A stretch of DNA of 12,983 bases from JBBSWA01 sp038046485 (GTDB taxonomy: Archaea > Nanobdellota > Nanobdellia > Woesearchaeales > SM23-78): assembly GCA_038046485.1 (NCBI GenBank), contig JBBSWA010000076.1:1-12983 (forward strand), in the 5' to 3' direction. This document shows, one piece after another, positions 12,461-12,983 of this stretch. Each line of letters opens with the position of its first letter. Position 1 is the first letter of the stretch. Both the position numbers and the translations under genes were made by a program. Below the pieces are notes generated by a model. The model saw only the letters and a list, made by a program, of their open reading frames with translations, did no database searches and was not told the origin of the DNA.

Positions 12461-12983
12461 TTTAAATTCTTAATTTTCTTCATCGATCGCTCATGCATCT
12501 TCCTCAGTAAAACCAGTGCCAATATCGCTCCCACAAAACACAGGAACATGTCGCTCTGCGTGTCCCAGATGTAGCCTTGTGTCCCCAAAAAGCTGTCGCC
12601 AGCGCTTCCTGTCGCGAGGGACACCCACCATTCAATGAATTCATAGAAGGCGCTTAGGGCAAGGGGGATGGCAACGCTGTTGAGGTTGAGCCAGAATCCC
12701 TTTTTTAGGGGACTTGTTCAGATGATCATTTCTCGCGTGATAATGGCAGGAACAAATCCTTGCATGAAATGCCCTATTTTGTCGTAGTTGTTGCGCGTGA
12801 ATCCAAAAAGGGTGCTCATCCAGTCCCCGAGTGGGGTTAAGGCGTAGGTGTAGTGCCCTCCAATGATTAATACAATGGAGTGGATTGCAATTAAGGTATA
12901 GCTCAGATTGCTGAGTCGAAATCGCTTGTAAGTGAAGAACAGGATGGGTGCTGCAATCAGCACCGGTGCAACTTCCAAGAGCC
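12457..12983 (-). pseudogene. DUF2238 (YjdF-like) membrane protein with in-frame TGA, partial
   Basis: The minus strand encodes a DUF2238 protein entering from beyond the right edge. Motifs in order: LLEVAPVLIAAP at the window edge, LIIGGHYTYALTPLGDW, and NNYDKIGHFMQGFVPAIITREMII. Then comes a TGA (complement of 12718-12720), and in the same frame TSPLKKGFW, ALSAFYEFIEWWVSLATG, SFLGTQGYIWDTQSDMF and a final membrane segment ending KKIKNLN before TAA (complement of 12457-12459). Both halves carry family motifs in one frame, so a single codon separates them. The expected residue is Arg (REILIR-type motif), and CGA to TGA is a single change. TGA acts as a normal stop for the EndoIV-like and HD genes here, so a nonsense mutation or sequencing error is more likely than recoding. 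DUF2238 proteins are inner-membrane proteins of unknown function. Confidence 0.78.

Noticed and set aside
12718..12720. Recoded TGA genetic code
   Set aside because: TGA is the natural terminal stop of the EndoIV-like, HD-hydrolase and antitoxin-like genes in this window, and no other gene contains an internal TGA.
1..12983. CRISPR array, insertion sequence, integrase or replication origin
   Set aside because: No series of regularly spaced repeats, transposase or recombinase motifs, or origin-like iterons were found; the only tandem repeat is the two-copy 15-bp element at 1743-1775.

Overview
The window looks archaeal, most likely from a DPANN-type genome (Woesearchaeota/Pacearchaeota-like). 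This rests on several things visible in the sequence. Almost every gene has a TATA-like box beginning 29-31 nt before its start codon, the spacing of leaderless archaeal transcripts. There is a tRNA gene with an intron just 3' of the anticodon and no properly placed CCA. The gene families are typical of small archaeal genomes: zinc ribbons, a MNT-HEPN fusion, AbrB and RelE-like modules, a VIT1/CCC1 transporter. No rRNA or lineage marker is present, so the exact lineage is inference. No insertion sequence, integrase or CRISPR array is visible.

Layout. 1-188: GC-rich left edge and promoter region. 189-4815 (+): three large genes in a row. They encode an unrecognised 512-aa protein, a charged coiled-coil protein with a small C-terminal internal repeat, and a 711/714-aa endonuclease IV-like TIM barrel that keeps all nine family metal ligands around a roughly 300-residue insertion. 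4818-5342 (-): RelA/SpoT-like HD hydrolase. 5543-5677 (+): intron-containing tRNA with a serine-type body. 5757-10516 (+): six genes, apparently each with its own promoter: class I methyltransferase, GNAT acetyltransferase, MNT-HEPN fusion, VIT1/CCC1 transporter, DUF255 thioredoxin-like protein, and a double zinc-ribbon protein. 10524-10645: a strongly base-paired element that almost exactly fills the gap between two convergent genes and is probably a structured RNA. 10647-11357 (-): YdjM/DUF457-like membrane protein. 11504-11995: RelE-like toxin and small antitoxin-like protein in convergent, 3'-overlapping arrangement. 12107-12460 (+): zinc-ribbon/AbrB regulator behind an operator-like repeat cluster. 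12457-12983 (-): DUF2238 membrane protein interrupted by an in-frame TGA and cut by the window edge.

How the genes fit together. The 189-4815 trio is co-directional but has separate TATA boxes, so it may be a functional neighbourhood rather than a single operon; its role is unknown. The 11504-12460 block reads as a toxin-antitoxin neighbourhood with a divergent regulator. The middle block is ordinary archaeal housekeeping and metabolism. The best candidates for undescribed biology are the paired RNA element at 10524-10645, the unknown/coiled-coil/EndoIV-like trio, the convergent toxin-antitoxin pair, and the tRNA with conflicting identity signals.
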